Positions 5,196 through 12,464 of a DNA stretch of 19,945 nucleotides are shown here, piece after piece. The position numbers and the translations under genes were made by a program. Location of the stretch: NCBI GenBank assembly GCA_964373775.1, contig CAYJWA010000011.1, positions 1-19,945 of the forward strand, given 5' to 3'. This stretch comes from UBA10002 sp964373775 (lineage in GTDB: Bacteria; Patescibacteriota; Minisyncoccia; Phycocordibacterales; UBA10002). Within the stretch, counting starts at the first letter, position 1, and every line of letters starts with the position of its first letter. Below the pieces are notes generated by a model, which saw only the letters and a program-made list of their open reading frames with translations, was not told the origin of the DNA and did not search any database.

Positions 5196-5753
5196 CTATT
5201 GTGGAGTCGTTCGCGATACAGTGCCCGCGGGCGGCGATGGCGGCTTCCCTGGTACGAAGTCCTTCGCCTTCATCCGTTTTATCTCTCTCGTGCGCCAAAG
5301 AAGAACCACCATTTCCAGTTCCCCGGTGGAGTCGGCGTATGTCTCAAGCCGCACCGCCTGCTCACCGCTTGTCTTGTGCACTAACCACCGTGAAGGCGGT
5401 ACAAGCCCAAACGCGGCTAGCCACCGCTTTCCTACCAGCTCGCAGAGCGGTACTCGCACAGTAGTTTCAGTGCCGAGGTACCTGATTTGCGCCAATGGAC
5501 CGCCGGAATCTCCCGTAAGGACTGCTACATGACCGGTGCGGCATTCGAGTAGCAACATACCTTTCCGGAGTGTTGCCCTCTGAAACCCTTCGGGCTGACA
5601 CCCTTCCACTCGCTCGCGGTCACCATCAAGGTACTGCACACTGATTGTTTTGATCGGCGCCGGAAAGCGCCCAGTGAGCAGTGCGACTCTCTCGTTCTTT
5701 TCCTTTTGGAGAACGACTCCGATCTCACAACGCTCTATCTCTTCAAAGCGCAT
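5196..5753 (-). CDS. Hypothetical protein, 185 aa, with a GDSGGPL segment
   Basis: I do not recognise a family. The protein is soluble and appears beta-rich, with a basic, Pro-rich C-terminal tail (KPPSPPAGTVSRTTP). Residues 81-87 read GDSGGPL, identical to the active-site serine motif of chymotrypsin-fold proteases. However, no TAAHC-like histidine motif is present (the only His residues are 75 and 126), the domain is too short, and there is no signal peptide, so a protease call is not supported. It starts at ATG 5753 behind a promoter with a consensus TTGACA and an AGGTGA-like ribosome site, and has its own terminator, so it is an independent unit. Together with the 3715 gene it is one of two orphan genes here that have their own clear expression signals. 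Confidence 0.75.
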   Translation of the reverse strand: MRFEEIERCEIGVVLQKEKNERVALLTGRFPAPIKTISVQYLDGDRERVEGCQPEGFQRATLRKGMLLLECRTGHVAVLTGDSGGPLAQIRYLGTETTVRVPLCELVGKRWLAAFGLVPPSRWLVHKTSGEQAVRLETYADSTGELEMVVLLWRTREIKRMKAKDFVPGKPPSPPAGTVSRTTPQ

Positions 5754-5779
5754 AGATATTCACCTGCCTTTCTTACTCT

Positions 5780-5808
5780 AGGGTAAAGGTTTTCTCGTAT
5801 GTTGTCAA
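5780..5808 (-). promoter_or_regulatory. Promoter of the 185-aa gene
   Basis: On the minus strand TTGACA (5808-5803) is followed by a 17-nt spacer and TACCCT (5785-5780). The -35 is perfect and the -10 matches at 3 of 6. It faces away from the sigma-factor gene. Confidence 0.55.
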
Positions 5809-5869
5809 TGGATGTTTTCGTAATCTCCCGTTCCTTTCGCCAGTTGTCATAATGAGAAAAGTGGGGTCA

Positions 5870-5979
5870 ACCCGTTAGAAGTTCAGCGAACCTTTTGAGT
5901 TATATTTTGTGTGGAAGCGAAATCGCCTGCGGCTCCCGCTTTCTCTACCGAAAACTGGACTACAAGCTTCTAACCGGGT
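5870..5979. repeat. Inverted repeat in the sigma-factor upstream region
   Basis: ACCCGTTAGAAG (5870-5881) is mirrored by CTTCTAACCGGGT (5967-5979) with a one-base bulge. It encloses a TATATT box (5901-5906). The region 5809-6022 otherwise has no gene I can support; an upstream in-frame Met (5909) exists but lacks conservation-like sequence. Confidence 0.55.
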
Positions 5980-6022
5980 AAAATTGCGAAACACCCGACC
6001 TAACTCCCCGCGGGTTGTTTCT

Positions 6023-6634
6023 ATGTTGCTTGACGACAACAAATCAGGGCGAGAACTTGCTTCGGCGAAAACAGACGAGGAGATTTTGGAGCGTTCGGTC
6101 GCGCATCCGCGCCTCTTTGAGGAACTTGTGGACCGCTACGAGGAAGCGTTTTTGCGGAAGGCGCTGTACATCCTCAAGGACAAGGAGGCGGCGATGGATG
6201 CGGTTCAAGACGCGTTCGTGAAGATATACAGGAATGTGGCGCGATTTACGCCGGAGCCCGGAGCGGGATTTAAGTCATGGGCGTATCGGATTCTCGTGAA
6301 TACCTGTTTTACCGCGTATAAGAAGCGAAAGAACGAGGGGCAGTTCCTTGCGGACCTTGAGCCGGAGTTTCAAGAGTTGGTTGCCGACCGAACCGTAACG
6401 GAAGAGCGAGAACACGAGCTCAATCGCGATGAAGTGCTCTCTTTTCTTCAGAAGCTTCCCGAAGGGCTTTCCCTTCCCATGCGCCTGCATTTTCTGGAAG
6501 GGAAGCCGCATGCGGTTGTGGCGCGGCTCATGGGAATATCCGAGGGAGCCGTGCGGGCGCGGGTGCACCGCGCAAAAGCAGAACTCAAAAAGTTGATAGC
6601 GAAACGGAAGAAAGCATCTCCACAAATTACCTAA
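6023..6634 (+). CDS. ECF-type RNA polymerase sigma factor (sigma-70 regions 2 and 4)
   Basis: The 203-aa protein has sigma region 2 at about 30-102 (FEELVDRYEEAFLRKALYIL, DAVQDAFVKIYRNV, FKSWAYRILVNTCFTAYKKRK) and region 4 at about 138-192 (a helix-turn-helix around HAVVARLMGISEGAVRARVHRAKAEL). Regions 1 and 3 are missing, as in ECF sigma factors, which redirect RNA polymerase to stress or envelope genes. I chose ATG 6023 because the 38 upstream in-frame residues do not look like sigma sequence and are encoded across the inverted repeat. The next gene encodes a small membrane protein, the place where an anti-sigma factor is often found. Confidence 0.93.
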   Translation: MLLDDNKSGRELASAKTDEEILERSVAHPRLFEELVDRYEEAFLRKALYILKDKEAAMDAVQDAFVKIYRNVARFTPEPGAGFKSWAYRILVNTCFTAYKKRKNEGQFLADLEPEFQELVADRTVTEEREHELNRDEVLSFLQKLPEGLSLPMRLHFLEGKPHAVVARLMGISEGAVRARVHRAKAELKKLIAKRKKASPQIT

Positions 6635-6636
6635 TT

Positions 6637-6754
6637 AATTTCTAATTCACCTAATAAAATGTCCGATGCCTAATTTAAGAATTGAGAATTTTACCCGCCC
6701 GTACCGAACGGTACATTCGGGCGGGTTAGAAATTAGGTGAAGGTAATTAGAAAT
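6637..6754. repeat. Nested inverted repeat between the sigma gene and the membrane-protein gene
   Basis: AT-rich outer arms (AATTTCTAATT and CACCTAAT near 6637-6655; ATTAGGTG and AATTAGAAATT near 6733-6754) enclose a GC hairpin, ACCCGCCCG-TACC/GGTA-CGGGCGGGT (6693-6726). It could be an attenuator or terminator. The outer arm ends 8 nt before the next ATG. Confidence 0.7.
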
Positions 6755-6762
6755 TTAAAAAG

Positions 6763-7146
6763 ATGAATCCTGATTATTCTCAAAACCTTAACCCAGCGGT
6801 TAAAACCCTGAAGCAGCGGATCATGCGCCGCATTTATCTTGTCTTTATGGTGCGTAATACAGCTCCGCTCGCGTTTGACTGTTTGGTTCTCGTGATTGCG
6901 GCGCTTGTCGCAACGGCTTTCGTATCCGTCAGAGATGTGTGGGCAAATCTCTCGGTTGCGAGCGCCGGCGGCGGGGTCGCCGGTTTTTCGCTTTCCGCAT
7001 TTACTGGCACGGAACTAGAGACGAAACTTCTTCTGGTGGCTCTTGGCATTGTCGGATTTTTCGCGGTGCGCGACCTGAAGCGCGCGGTGCGCGCCATTCG
7101 GACGCTTCGCGCGGATGCGCGGCGTGCGCAATTGGAAAAGAAATGA
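6763..7146 (+). CDS. Small two-helix membrane protein next to the ECF sigma factor
   Basis: The 127-aa protein has two hydrophobic segments, about residues 35-56 and 87-103, joined by a Gly/Ser/Ala-rich loop. Its N-terminal 30 residues and C-terminal 24 residues are basic (RDLKRAVRAIRTLRADARR), so both ends are probably cytoplasmic. I do not recognise a family, and it has no zinc-binding HxxxCxxC motif of ZAS anti-sigma factors. Its position 128 nt after the sigma gene, on the same strand, makes it a candidate partner, but this is context only. A stem-loop overlaps the stop codon. Confidence 0.8.
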   Translation: MNPDYSQNLNPAVKTLKQRIMRRIYLVFMVRNTAPLAFDCLVLVIAALVATAFVSVRDVWANLSVASAGGGVAGFSLSAFTGTELETKLLLVALGIVGFFAVRDLKRAVRAIRTLRADARRAQLEKK

Positions 7147-7174
7147 GGGTCGCGTCATCCAGTACGCGACCCTC
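7145..7174. terminator. 11-bp hairpin between the membrane-protein gene and the sRNA
   Basis: GAGGGTCGCGT (7145-7155) pairs perfectly with ACGCGACCCTC (7164-7174). It overlaps the stop codon of the plus-strand gene. The T-rich side lies on the minus strand, so it is a better terminator for the leftward transcript. Confidence 0.75.
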
Positions 7175-7275
7175 GGGCGGTGTGCCTGCCTTGCAAAACC
7201 AGCGCAGAGAGGGAGTGCTTCATCCTCTTGCGTGTGGAAAATGGGGCAGGCAGGGCGGCAAGAACCAAAAGCCGC
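7145..7275 (-). ncRNA. Candidate small RNA (about 130 nt), function unknown
   Basis: A minus-strand promoter (7281-7307) should start transcription near 7274. The transcript can form a long-range TGCCTGCC/GGCAGGCA stem with an inner AGAGG/CCTCT hairpin, and ends in a strong hairpin, GAGGGTCGCGT/ACGCGACCCTC (7174-7145), followed by the T-rich ATTTCTTTT. No ORF of note is present on this strand. It does not contain the conserved SRP RNA apical motif, and I see no match to tmRNA, RNase P RNA or 6S RNA. Confidence 0.5.
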
Positions 7276-7280
7276 ATACT

Positions 7281-7307
7281 ATTATACCACAGCCCGAACG
7301 CAGTCAA
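7281..7307 (-). promoter_or_regulatory. Strong minus-strand promoter
   Basis: Read on the minus strand: TTGACT (7307-7302), a 15-nt spacer and TGG-TATAAT (7289-7281), a consensus -10 with an extended -10 TG. No protein gene follows in this direction before the end of the opposing gene. Confidence 0.6.
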
Positions 7308-7372
7308 CGCACCGCCAGTTCTAACTCTAAGTGCAACCCCTTCGTAAAAGGTGTTGCGACAGAGGATAGTCC

Positions 7373-7400
7373 TTGACAGCCAGCCGAATTACGCCAGAAT
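7373..7400 (+). promoter_or_regulatory. Promoter of the DUF7282-like gene
   Basis: A consensus TTGACA (7373-7378), a 16-nt spacer and CAGAAT (7395-7400, 4/6). The predicted 5' leader is about 68 nt. The rest of 7310-7474 shows no other feature. Confidence 0.5.
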
Positions 7401-7474
7401 CTTACTGCGGAGTCAATCTTTTCAAGTTCTTCCCATTCTGCTAGAACTGTCTCATATCATTCTTATCTATTTTT

Positions 7475-8032
7475 ATGCAGCCAGAAAACAACTCTGCAGG
7501 CGCCAAGGTGGTAACAGCGCTTATTATCGGACTCATTCTCGGTTTTGGCGCCGGCGCATTTTGGCAGGAGCGGCGGCTCGCGACTGAATTGTCTTTAGAA
7601 AACGAGTCGGTTTTGGATGAAGAGAGGGCGCCCGCCGCGGCTTCAAAAAAAGCCGTTGAAACACAATCAGCCGCAGCCGCGGTGAGCGGGTACACAACAA
7701 AAGGGATAAACACAGGGGGAACTTCGGAAAATAAAGCAGTGCTGATTCGCGACCAGGGAGCGGGCGGAGCGGTAACCGTAGAGCAGGTAATTTCCGGAGA
7801 GCCGGTGTGGGTGGCGGTGCGCGAAGAGCGAAACGGTGGACCCGGAAATATCTTAGGCGCAACCCGGGTAGCAGCAGGGACACACGCGGCGGTTGCGGTT
7901 GAACTTCTGCGCCCCACGGTTGCGGGAAGACAATACTTTGTCGCTCTTCACCGCGATGTCGGAGATGCCGCATTTAATTACCGTGAAGATGTTTTGATTG
8001 AAGGGGTGCGGGAAGCATTTTTGGCTCAATAA
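7475..8032 (+). CDS. Membrane-anchored DUF7282-like extracytoplasmic protein
   Basis: The 185-aa product has a single N-terminal membrane anchor (residues 12-30, VVTALIIGLILGFGAGAFW), an Ala/Glu-rich linker to about 85, and a beta-rich domain to the end. That domain shows the spaced pattern DQGAGGAVTVEQVISGEPVW, NGGPGNILGATRVAAG and YFVALHRDVGDAAFN, which I associate with the DUF7282 family found in Patescibacteria and haloarchaea. The function of that family is not established. The N-in, C-out topology places the domain on the cell surface. The start is the first Met before the anchor. It probably has its own promoter (7373-7400). Confidence 0.78.
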   Translation: MQPENNSAGAKVVTALIIGLILGFGAGAFWQERRLATELSLENESVLDEERAPAAASKKAVETQSAAAAVSGYTTKGINTGGTSENKAVLIRDQGAGGAVTVEQVISGEPVWVAVREERNGGPGNILGATRVAAGTHAAVAVELLRPTVAGRQYFVALHRDVGDAAFNYREDVLIEGVREAFLAQ

Positions 8033-8044
8033 AAATCTCGAAGA

Positions 8045-8167
8045 TAGAATCTCGAATATCTAAAAATATCGAATATCTAATATCGAATAGAAAAAATTTC
8101 AGAATTCAGTTATTTTGTTTCTGGTATTGCATATTTTTTTATTTTTCGCGATTCGGTATTCGGTATT
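8045..8167. repeat. AT-rich repeated string with wobble-paired inverted repeat before tsaC
   Basis: AATATCGAATATC and variants are repeated at about 8045-8091, and ATTCGGTATTCGGTATT lies at 8151-8167. At RNA level these pair over 13 or more bases if G-U pairs are allowed. The same vocabulary recurs before murG. No gene is visible in the gap 8033-8174. Confidence 0.55.
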
Positions 8168-8174
8168 TGATGGT

Positions 8175-8783
8175 ATGCGAGATATGTTCGCTTCTCGCCT
8201 TGTTTCTGCTCTCACGCATGGCGGTATTTGTGTTATCCCCACCGATACTCTTCTGGGCATTGTCGCATGCGCAAAAAACAGAAGGGCGGTTCGGCGCCTG
8301 TACCGCCTGCGGCGCGTGACGGACCGGAAGCCGTTTGTTATTCTGATTGAGAGCGCCGCGGCGCTTGCGGATTTTGGGATTGCGCTAACCGCCGCTCAAC
8401 AGGAGTTTCTGAAAGGGGTCTGGCCCGGAAAAGTGAGCGTGATTTTTCGCTGTCCGTGGAAACGGTTTGCCTACCTTCATCTTGGTGTACGGACTCTTGC
8501 GTTTCGCGTGCCGGGGCTGCGCCCTCTTCAACGGTTTCTCGGCGCGGTCGGCCCTCTGGTTGCGCCTTCTGCGAATCCGGAGGGAGAAGTGCCAGCAGAG
8601 ACAATTTCGCAGGCGCGGCAGTATTTTGGCAAGAGTGTTGATTTTTACGCGCGGACAGGGAAACGGCGGACAGGGACTCCGTCAACTATTGTTTCGCTTG
8701 TCGGGGACGCGCCGAGGATTGTGCGGCAGGGAGCAGTGCGTTTGTCCCCTATCGCAGGCGCATATCAGACGGACAGCAGGTGA
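8175..8783 (+). CDS. tsaC: Threonylcarbamoyl-AMP synthase (Sua5/YrdC/TsaC family)
   Basis: This 202-aa protein uses threonine, bicarbonate and ATP to make threonylcarbamoyl-AMP, the precursor of t6A37 in ANN-decoding tRNAs. Family motifs are in order: PTDTLLGI (22-29; usually PTDTVYGL), KPF (52-54), WPGKVSVIF (83-91), VRTLAFRVP (105-113), GPLVAPSAN (126-134) and PSTIVSL (169-175), then RQGA (184-187). It ends right after the YrdC domain, so it is the short form without the Sua5 extension. I chose ATG 8175 because the upstream in-frame segment is hydrophobic and lies in the AT-rich repeat; ATG 8184 is also possible. No ribosome site is evident. Confidence 0.92.
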   Translation: MRDMFASRLVSALTHGGICVIPTDTLLGIVACAKNRRAVRRLYRLRRVTDRKPFVILIESAAALADFGIALTAAQQEFLKGVWPGKVSVIFRCPWKRFAYLHLGVRTLAFRVPGLRPLQRFLGAVGPLVAPSANPEGEVPAETISQARQYFGKSVDFYARTGKRRTGTPSTIVSLVGDAPRIVRQGAVRLSPIAGAYQTDSR

Positions 8784-8893
8784 TGTCTCCGCGAAAGGAA
8801 TGAGCGATATAATAGAAAAAAATGCGTTAATGGCGGATCTGCGGATGTAAAGATTGAGAGCGGCACCGCAGGGCGCCTGCCTGCGGGCCGCCC

Positions 8894-8962
8894 CGAATGA
8901 CCCTGCGCGCCCGCCTGCGTGCGGACACGCACGGGCAGGGAGCGCAGGGTGTCCCCCATTCG
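8894..8962. repeat. Long GC-rich imperfect hairpin upstream of the carboxypeptidase gene
   Basis: CGAATG (8894) and CATTCG (8957) close a structure with CCCTGCGC/GCGCAGGG arms and an apex TGCGTG-CGGA-CACGCA (8916-8931). A TATAAT box lies at 8808-8813 but has no good -35. The remaining gap (8963-9034) holds imperfect direct repeats of ATTCGTGTGC and ATTCGTNAARTGTATCT. I see no gene in 8784-9034. Confidence 0.65.
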
Positions 8963-9034
8963 TGTGCGCTTTCCTAAAATTCGTGTGCACCATTCGTCAA
9001 GTGTATCTGCCGCTATTCGTTAAATGTATCTACT

Positions 9035-9997
9035 ATGAATGGAGCAGAGACACAGAATTCTTTTCCGGAAGCGGCGAGACCTGAATATCTTTTCTGGGGC
9101 GCATTTGTACTGGCTGGTTTCCTGTTTCTTTTTCCCGCCGGCGGGGCGAAGCGAGTGCCGGAACCGCAGGGAGCGGCGGCGCATATGGCGCGGGCGAACC
9201 CGTTTGAGTCGGTATTGCTTGACGCGAAGGCCGCGGCGGTTTTTGACGCGCGGTTTCGGCGTTTTCTCTTTGAGCGCAATGCCCGCGAAGTGCTTCCGCT
9301 CGCGTCGCTCACGAAGATTATGACCGCTTTGACCGCGCTCTCGCTTGTTCCTGAGACAACTTTTATCCCGATTAGCGATGAAGCGCTTCGCGAGGAGGGT
9401 GATACCGGGCTCATTTCCGGAGACAAGTGGCTCTTGCGCGATTTGCTCCAACTAACGCTTCTTGAGTCGTCAAACGACGGAGCGCATGCGGTTGCGGAGA
9501 CAGTGGGAGCCGTTGCCCGCGGTTCTCTCTCGCGCGAAGACGGACGGGCTTTCTTTACCGAACAGATGAACCGCGCCGCAGAGTCGCTTTCCCTGCGGAC
9601 GCTTTTCTTCCGGAACGAAACAGGACTTGATGTTTCGTTGACCGCTGCCGGGGGGTATGGTTCCGCGCGGGATGCGGCGCTGCTTCTTGCTCTTTCTATC
9701 GCCGCGCACCCGACAATTTTTGAGCCGACGCGATTTGATGCGGTTGCGCTTTCAGTGAGCGGACGGGGCGGAGTCGGGGCGAAGAATACCAACCGCGAGA
9801 CCGGGAAATTCCCCTTGCTCATTGCGTCAAAAACGGGCTACACTGACCTTGCGGGCGGCAATCTCGCGCTCGCATTTGACGCCGGATTCAATCATCCCAT
9901 TATCATTGTGGTGCTCGGCTCTACGGAGGAGGGGCGGTTTGCGGATGCGGAGAAACTTCTTTGGGCGGCATTGGAATATCTTGCGCGAGAGAAATGA
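9035..9997 (+). CDS. D-alanyl-D-alanine carboxypeptidase-like serine peptidase (S11 family)
   Basis: The 320-aa protein carries all three penicillin-binding active-site motifs: SLTK (91-94, nucleophile Ser91 and Lys94), SSN (145-147) and KTG (266-268, followed by YTDLAGGNL). A membrane segment at about 19-35 anchors it facing outward. S11 enzymes remove the terminal D-Ala of peptidoglycan stem peptides and so limit cross-linking. The classical C-terminal beta domain of E. coli PBP5 is absent, giving a minimal enzyme. It stands directly upstream of mraY-ftsW-murG, in keeping with a wall role. The start is the Met before the anchor. The 62-bp repeat begins right at the stop codon. Confidence 0.92.
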   Translation: MNGAETQNSFPEAARPEYLFWGAFVLAGFLFLFPAGGAKRVPEPQGAAAHMARANPFESVLLDAKAAAVFDARFRRFLFERNAREVLPLASLTKIMTALTALSLVPETTFIPISDEALREEGDTGLISGDKWLLRDLLQLTLLESSNDGAHAVAETVGAVARGSLSREDGRAFFTEQMNRAAESLSLRTLFFRNETGLDVSLTAAGGYGSARDAALLLALSIAAHPTIFEPTRFDAVALSVSGRGGVGAKNTNRETGKFPLLIASKTGYTDLAGGNLALAFDAGFNHPIIIVVLGSTEEGRFADAEKLLWAALEYLAREK

Positions 9998-10058
9998 AAT
10001 CACAAATCACAAATTCTCCCGCTTTGCGAGATCTGGCAAAGCCAGACAAATCACAAAC
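9998..10058 (+). repeat. 62-bp double-hairpin repeat, copy 2 (after the carboxypeptidase stop)
   Basis: It starts immediately after the TGA. AAATCACAAATCACAAATTC leads into TCCCGC-TTT-GCGAGA and TCTGGC-AAA-GCCAGA hairpins and a final CAAATCACAAAC. It differs from the copy inside rnr by one base in the first stem. Confidence 0.92.
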
Positions 10059-10077
10059 AATATCTAATGACCGAGAC

Positions 10078-10156
10078 TCAAAAACGAAGTGTTTATTCGT
10101 TTTGAATTTGAAATCTGGAATTTGTTTGTAATGTGCCTGCCCGCAAATCGGCAGGC
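10078..10156. repeat. Two hairpins in the leader of mraY
   Basis: TCAAAAACGAA pairs with TTCGTTTTGA (10078-10105), and CCTGCC pairs with GGCAGG (10136-10155) within a CCTGCCCGC/GGCAGGCGGGG string of the type seen again at 16667. They fill the gap between the repeat and mraY. Confidence 0.6.
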
Positions 10157-10179
10157 GGGGCGCTTGTCATGTTGAATGT

Positions 10180-11250
10180 ATGCTTTTAGACATCATAAAG
10201 GTCCTCACTCCCGCGGTGCTCTCGTTCGTCATTGGCATCGGTATGACGCCGCTTTTAACGCACTACCTGTATGCGCATCAGATGTGGAAAAAGAAGGCGG
10301 GAAAGCGGGACTTGGATGGAAAGGAGACCCCGCTCTTTAACCATCTTCATATGGCGCGTGAAGTCGGAACCCCGCGGCTTGGCGGGACAATTATCTGGGG
10401 CGCCGCGGCTCTAACGGTTTTTGGCATATTTCTCGCCGCACAGGTATTCCATTTTGAATTTGCTGCGCGGCTTGATTTCCTTTCCCGGAGCCAGACATGG
10501 CTTCCGCTTGCCGCGCTCCTTGCCGGAGCGTTCATCGGGCTTTCTGACGACCTGCTCCAGATTATCGGCGGAAAAGAAGGGACAACGGGCGGGCTTTTGC
10601 TGCGCACGCGGCTTGTCGTGGTTGGCGCGCTCGGTCTCTTTGCGGGTTGGTGGTTTTTTGCGAAACTTGATGTGGTCTCTATCGGTGTGCCGTTTGGAGA
10701 TGAGCTTTTCGTGGGTTTTCTTCTCATTCCTCTTTTTTCACTTGTCATGCTCGCGGTCTATTCGGGCGGCATTATAGACGGCATTGACGGGCTTGCGGGG
10801 GGCGTCTTTGCGATTATCTTCGGCGCGTACGGGGCAATTGCCTTTTTTCAGAACCAAATCAATCTTGCCGCATTTTGCGCCGCGGTGCTCGGGGGTATTC
10901 TTGCGTTTTTGTGGTTTAACATTCCGCCCGCCCGTTTTTATATGTCGGAAACCGGAAGCATGGCGCTTACCCTGGCGCTTACGGTCGTTGCTTTTATGAC
11001 GGATGCATTAGGGGAAGGAACCGGGCTTTTGGTTTTGCCGCTTATCGCGCTTCCGCTTGTCGCCACGAGCGCATCGGCAATCGTGCAATTGTGCGCGAAG
11101 CGGCTCTGGAGCAAAAAAGTATTTCGCATCGCTCCGCTCCACCATCATTTTGAGGCAATCGGCTGGCCGCCGTACAAAATTACCATGCGCTACTGGGTTA
11201 TCGGAGTCATTGCGGCGCTTGCCGGGGTGATTGTGGCGCTGATTGGGTAG
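10180..11250 (+). CDS. mraY: Phospho-N-acetylmuramoyl-pentapeptide transferase
   Basis: The 356-aa polytopic membrane protein transfers phospho-MurNAc-pentapeptide from UDP to undecaprenyl phosphate, making lipid I at the inner face of the membrane. Visible MraY/WecA landmarks are TPRLGG (64-69), the catalytic DD in GLSDDLLQ (123-124), IIDGIDGLAGG (198-208, the NxxDGxDGL box), FYMSETGSMAL (253-263, normally MGDTGS) and HHHFE (321-325). About ten hydrophobic helices alternate with these loops. The substitution SET for GDT in the fourth motif is unusual but leaves the Thr-Gly-Ser. ftsW and murG follow on the same strand. The start is the first Met before helix 1. Confidence 0.95.
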   Translation: MLLDIIKVLTPAVLSFVIGIGMTPLLTHYLYAHQMWKKKAGKRDLDGKETPLFNHLHMAREVGTPRLGGTIIWGAAALTVFGIFLAAQVFHFEFAARLDFLSRSQTWLPLAALLAGAFIGLSDDLLQIIGGKEGTTGGLLLRTRLVVVGALGLFAGWWFFAKLDVVSIGVPFGDELFVGFLLIPLFSLVMLAVYSGGIIDGIDGLAGGVFAIIFGAYGAIAFFQNQINLAAFCAAVLGGILAFLWFNIPPARFYMSETGSMALTLALTVVAFMTDALGEGTGLLVLPLIALPLVATSASAIVQLCAKRLWSKKVFRIAPLHHHFEAIGWPPYKITMRYWVIGVIAALAGVIVALIG

Positions 11251-11264
11251 CAGGTGTAAGATTT

Positions 11265-11369
11265 CAGATTTAAGTTGTAAGATAGTAAGAAGGAAGCGGG
11301 ATTGACTTTGGACTTTCGGGATTTCGGGCTGTTTGTTACTTAAATCTTAAATCTTACAACTTATATCTG
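11265..11369. repeat. Inverted repeat spanning the mraY-ftsW gap
   Basis: CAGATTTAAGTTGTAAGAT (11265-11283) is mirrored by ATCTTACAACTTATATCTG (11351-11369) at 17 of 19 positions. The right arm ends 3 nt before the ftsW ATG. The gap has no gene. Confidence 0.8.
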
Positions 11370-11372
11370 GTA

Positions 11373-12464
11373 ATGACTCGCTCCGTAGATAAAATATTCC
11401 TCGGCATTGTCATCGCTTTGGTGGCGAGCGGATTCATTGTTTTTCTTTCCGCTTCGCTCGGTCTTCTCTCGCGCGAGGGAGCGCGGTTTTCCTCCATTGC
11501 CGGAAGCCAGTTTCTCGGGATTGCGCTGGGGACGGCGCTCGGATACGGCGCCTCTCTTATCCACTATCGCGTCTGGCGTCGGTTTTCTCCTTACCTTTTG
11601 CTTGCCGCTATTGCGCTGACCCTCTTGGTTTTTGTGCCGGGAGTCGGCGTGTCTCACGGCGGAGCGCTTCGGTGGTTAGATATCGCCGGTTTTTCGTTTC
11701 AGCCCGCAGAATTTCTGAAAATCGGCTTCGTCATCTTCTTTGCCGCTTTTCTTGCCTCCGCTCGCGAAAAGATTCATTCCTTCCGCTATGGCCTGCTGCC
11801 GTTTTTTCTGCTTGCTGCTGCGGCCGGAGCGATTTTGCTCTCCCAGCCCGATACAGATTCCTTTGTGATTCTTGTTCTCGCTCTTTTTTTGATGCTTCTG
11901 GTGGCGGGAGCGCCGCTCCGCCGCCTTGCGCTTGCCGCATTTGTCTGTCTCTCGCTCCTCTCTATTTTTGTCTTCGCGCGGCCATATCTCAAGGAACGGC
12001 TGCTTACTTTTCTTAATCCCGCAGCAGACCCTCAGGGCGCCGGGTGGCAGATTCAGCAGTCGCTCATTGCCATTGGCTCCGGAGGCGCGGTCGGGCGCGG
12101 CTTCGGACAAAGTGTGCAGAAGTTTTCTTACTTGCCGGAACCAGTCGGCGATTCCATCTTCGCGGTCGCATCCGAGGAGTTCGGGTTTGCCGGAGCAGTC
12201 CTCCTTATTGCGCTTTTTCTCGCATTCCTTATGCGAGGATTGCGCATTGCAACGCATGCGCCGGATTCGTTTAGTGGACTCGCGGCTCTCGGAATTGTTA
12301 TACTCATCTCGCTCTCGGCATTCGTGAACATTGCGTCAATGCTCGGGCTTGTACCGCTCTCGGGACTCCCGCTTCCGTTCGTGAGCCACGGCGGCACTGC
12401 AATGCTCATTGCGCTTGTAGAGGTCGGGATCGTGCTCAATATATCGCGTTACCAGCGAAGCTAG
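11373..12464 (+). CDS. ftsW: FtsW/RodA-type peptidoglycan glycosyltransferase (SEDS family)
   Basis: The 363-aa protein is a multi-helix SEDS polymerase, which joins lipid II into glycan strands together with a class B PBP. Conserved elements: RWLDIAGFSFQPAEFLK (100-116), a QPD turn (158-160), DPQGAGWQIQQSLIAIGSGG (219-238), GFGQSVQKFSYLPEPVGDSI (243-262) with Asp260 at the position of the catalytic aspartate, SEEFGF (267-272), and PLPFVSHGGT (333-342). Its place between mraY and murG matches the dcw cluster and favours FtsW over RodA, but sequence alone does not settle that. murD, often between mraY and ftsW, is missing here. Confidence 0.94.
   Translation: MTRSVDKIFLGIVIALVASGFIVFLSASLGLLSREGARFSSIAGSQFLGIALGTALGYGASLIHYRVWRRFSPYLLLAAIALTLLVFVPGVGVSHGGALRWLDIAGFSFQPAEFLKIGFVIFFAAFLASAREKIHSFRYGLLPFFLLAAAAGAILLSQPDTDSFVILVLALFLMLLVAGAPLRRLALAAFVCLSLLSIFVFARPYLKERLLTFLNPAADPQGAGWQIQQSLIAIGSGGAVGRGFGQSVQKFSYLPEPVGDSIFAVASEEFGFAGAVLLIALFLAFLMRGLRIATHAPDSFSGLAALGIVILISLSAFVNIASMLGLVPLSGLPLPFVSHGGTAMLIALVEVGIVLNISRYQRS

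Noticed and set aside
5196..5753. Trypsin-like protease call from GDSGGPL
   Set aside because: No histidine or aspartate motif, no signal peptide, and too short for the fold.
7145..7275. SRP (4.5S) RNA
   Set aside because: The conserved apical GGAA-type loop and its flanking bases are absent, although size and hairpin shape are similar.
9013..9822. Long minus-strand open frame (269 aa) opposite the carboxypeptidase gene
   Set aside because: The plus strand carries all three active-site motifs of S11 peptidases; the opposite frame is a low-complexity Ser/Ala/Arg shadow.
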